Source: Clostridia bacterium
GTDB lineage: Bacteria > Bacillota_A > Clostridia > Christensenellales > Borkfalkiaceae
Reading direction: 5' to 3'
Length of the DNA: 7,335 nucleotides
Assembly: GCA_017507595.1 (NCBI GenBank)
Contig: JAFWAM010000157.1
Coordinates: 1 to 7,335 of the forward strand
The notes under the pieces were generated by a model, which saw only the letters and a list, made by a program, of their open reading frames with translations, did no database searches and had not been told where the DNA came from. A program made the translations under genes and the position numbers. Each line of letters begins with the position of its first letter. Position 1 is the stretch's first letter. Positions 6,536 through 7,335 of this stretch are shown one piece after another.

Positions 6536-7335
6536 TTATACCCTTTGGCAAACTCTTAGTTTTGCGCTTCTTGCTCTCGGGTTACGGTCCAGCTCTTTTT
6601 CCCCCGAAAGTATGGGCTTTGCGGTCAATATATCAACTATCTTTTTCTTACCGCACACGCATATGGGCAAGCTTTTGTCACATACGCAGTCGGTTTCTAA
6701 GTATTTATAAGCGTTTTTAACTATTCTGTCCTCAAGTGAGTGGAAGGTTATAACCGCAAGCCTTCCTCCCGGTTTGAGTCTTTCCCCCATGGATAGTATG
6801 GCTTCATACAATCCGTCAAGCTCTCCGTTGACCTCAATGCGTAAGGCCTGGAAAGTCCTTTTTGCAGGATGCCCGTCTTGCTTGAATTTAAACGGTATGG
6901 ATCTGTCAACTATTTCAGCAAGCTCACCACAGGTGGTGATAAGATGGGTCTTTCTTGCCTCGATAATATTGTGTGCAATCTGTCGATAGAATTTTTCTTC
7001 GCCGTATTCCTTTAAAATGCGGCTTATTTCTTCTTCTTTATAACTGTTTACTATGTCCTTGGCGGAAAAGCTGCCTTCGGGATTCATCTTCATATCAAGA
7101 GGTTCGTCCTTCCCCATGTAACTGAAGCCGCGCTTCCTTTCGTCAAGCTGATAGCTTGATACGCCTAAATCCAGAAGTATTCCGTCGTATTTATCTATGC
7201 CTAATCTGTCCGATATATCGCTAAAGTTTTTGAAGTTGTCGTGAACAAGGGTCAGCCTTTTCTGACTGTCGGGGTCAAGTCTTTTTGCGGTTTCGATTGC
7301 CGCCGTGTCAAGGTCGGTCGCCACAACCCGCGTCC
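6536..7335 (-). CDS. rsmH: 16S rRNA (cytosine-1402-N4)-methyltransferase RsmH (MraW), N-terminus cut by window edge
   Basis: RsmH uses S-adenosylmethionine to methylate N4 of C1402 in 16S rRNA, tuning the ribosomal P site; it acts in the cytoplasm. The frame is open to the window edge: 265 codons are visible, and about 45 N-terminal residues, including the usual GGHS-type SAM loop, lie outside. The GTG at 7324 is an internal Val (context TRVVATDLD), not the start. Family motifs in visible-residue numbering are TDLD near the start (acidic end of the second SAM strand), DLGVSS (55-60) followed by the RGFS and PLDM blocks, RTFQALR (159-165), VITFHSLEDR (194-203), a four-Cys cluster (C216, C218, C225, C227) typical of Firmicutes-type members, and NPRARSAKLR (251-260) near the C-terminus. 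The gene ends in TAA, 52 bases before ftsL. Sampled lines are clearly more AT-rich than the downstream genes. Identity is seen in the motifs; the rRNA target is family knowledge. Confidence 0.96.
   Translation of the reverse strand, partial: TRVVATDLDTAAIETAKRLDPDSQKRLTLVHDNFKNFSDISDRLGIDKYDGILLDLGVSSYQLDERKRGFSYMGKDEPLDMKMNPEGSFSAKDIVNSYKEEEISRILKEYGEEKFYRQIAHNIIEARKTHLITTCGELAEIVDRSIPFKFKQDGHPAKRTFQALRIEVNGELDGLYEAILSMGERLKPGGRLAVITFHSLEDRIVKNAYKYLETDCVCDKSLPICVCGKKKIVDILTAKPILSGEKELDRNPRARSAKLRVCQRV

Overview
The window is a stretch of a division and cell-wall (dcw) gene cluster. All recognisable genes lie on the minus strand, so transcription runs from high to low coordinates. In transcription order they are rsmH (5' end cut off by the window edge), a long FtsL-like membrane protein, a class B penicillin-binding protein of the FtsI/SpoVD type, murE, mraY and murD. 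No plus-strand gene, RNA gene, mobile element or CRISPR array was found. The longest gene-free gap, taking mraY with its out-of-frame tail, is 52 bases.

The order rsmH-ftsL-PBP-murE-mraY-murD, the Firmicutes-like RsmH with its four-cysteine cluster, the Firmicutes-size MraY and the purine-rich Shine-Dalgarno sites suggest a Firmicute, most likely a clostridial lineage. MurE keeps the DNPR motif and the other contacts of meso-diaminopimelate ligases, so meso-DAP peptidoglycan is predicted. There is no murF between murE and mraY, as in Bacillus and unlike many other dcw clusters.

The genes work together as follows. MurD and MurE add D-Glu and then meso-DAP to UDP-MurNAc-L-Ala in the cytoplasm. 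MraY moves the finished UDP-MurNAc-pentapeptide onto undecaprenyl phosphate to make lipid I. The class B PBP cross-links septal glycan outside the membrane, with the FtsL-like protein as a predicted divisome partner. RsmH methylates 16S rRNA and is a standard member of this cluster.

The window is mostly conventional, with a few points worth a second look. The mraY reading frame breaks just before the conserved HHH motif, and the rest of the protein continues intact in the -1 frame up to 18 bases before murD. A terminator-like hairpin with eight Us lies between ftsL and the PBP gene and makes the PBP start unclear: the only good Shine-Dalgarno points to an ATC codon, not a normal start. The FtsL-like protein carries a roughly 190-residue disordered cytoplasmic extension with a repeated FADSL motif. 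MurE has several substitutions in usually conserved substrate motifs. Base composition appears to step up from rsmH to the downstream genes. I see no evidence for a new multi-gene system here.
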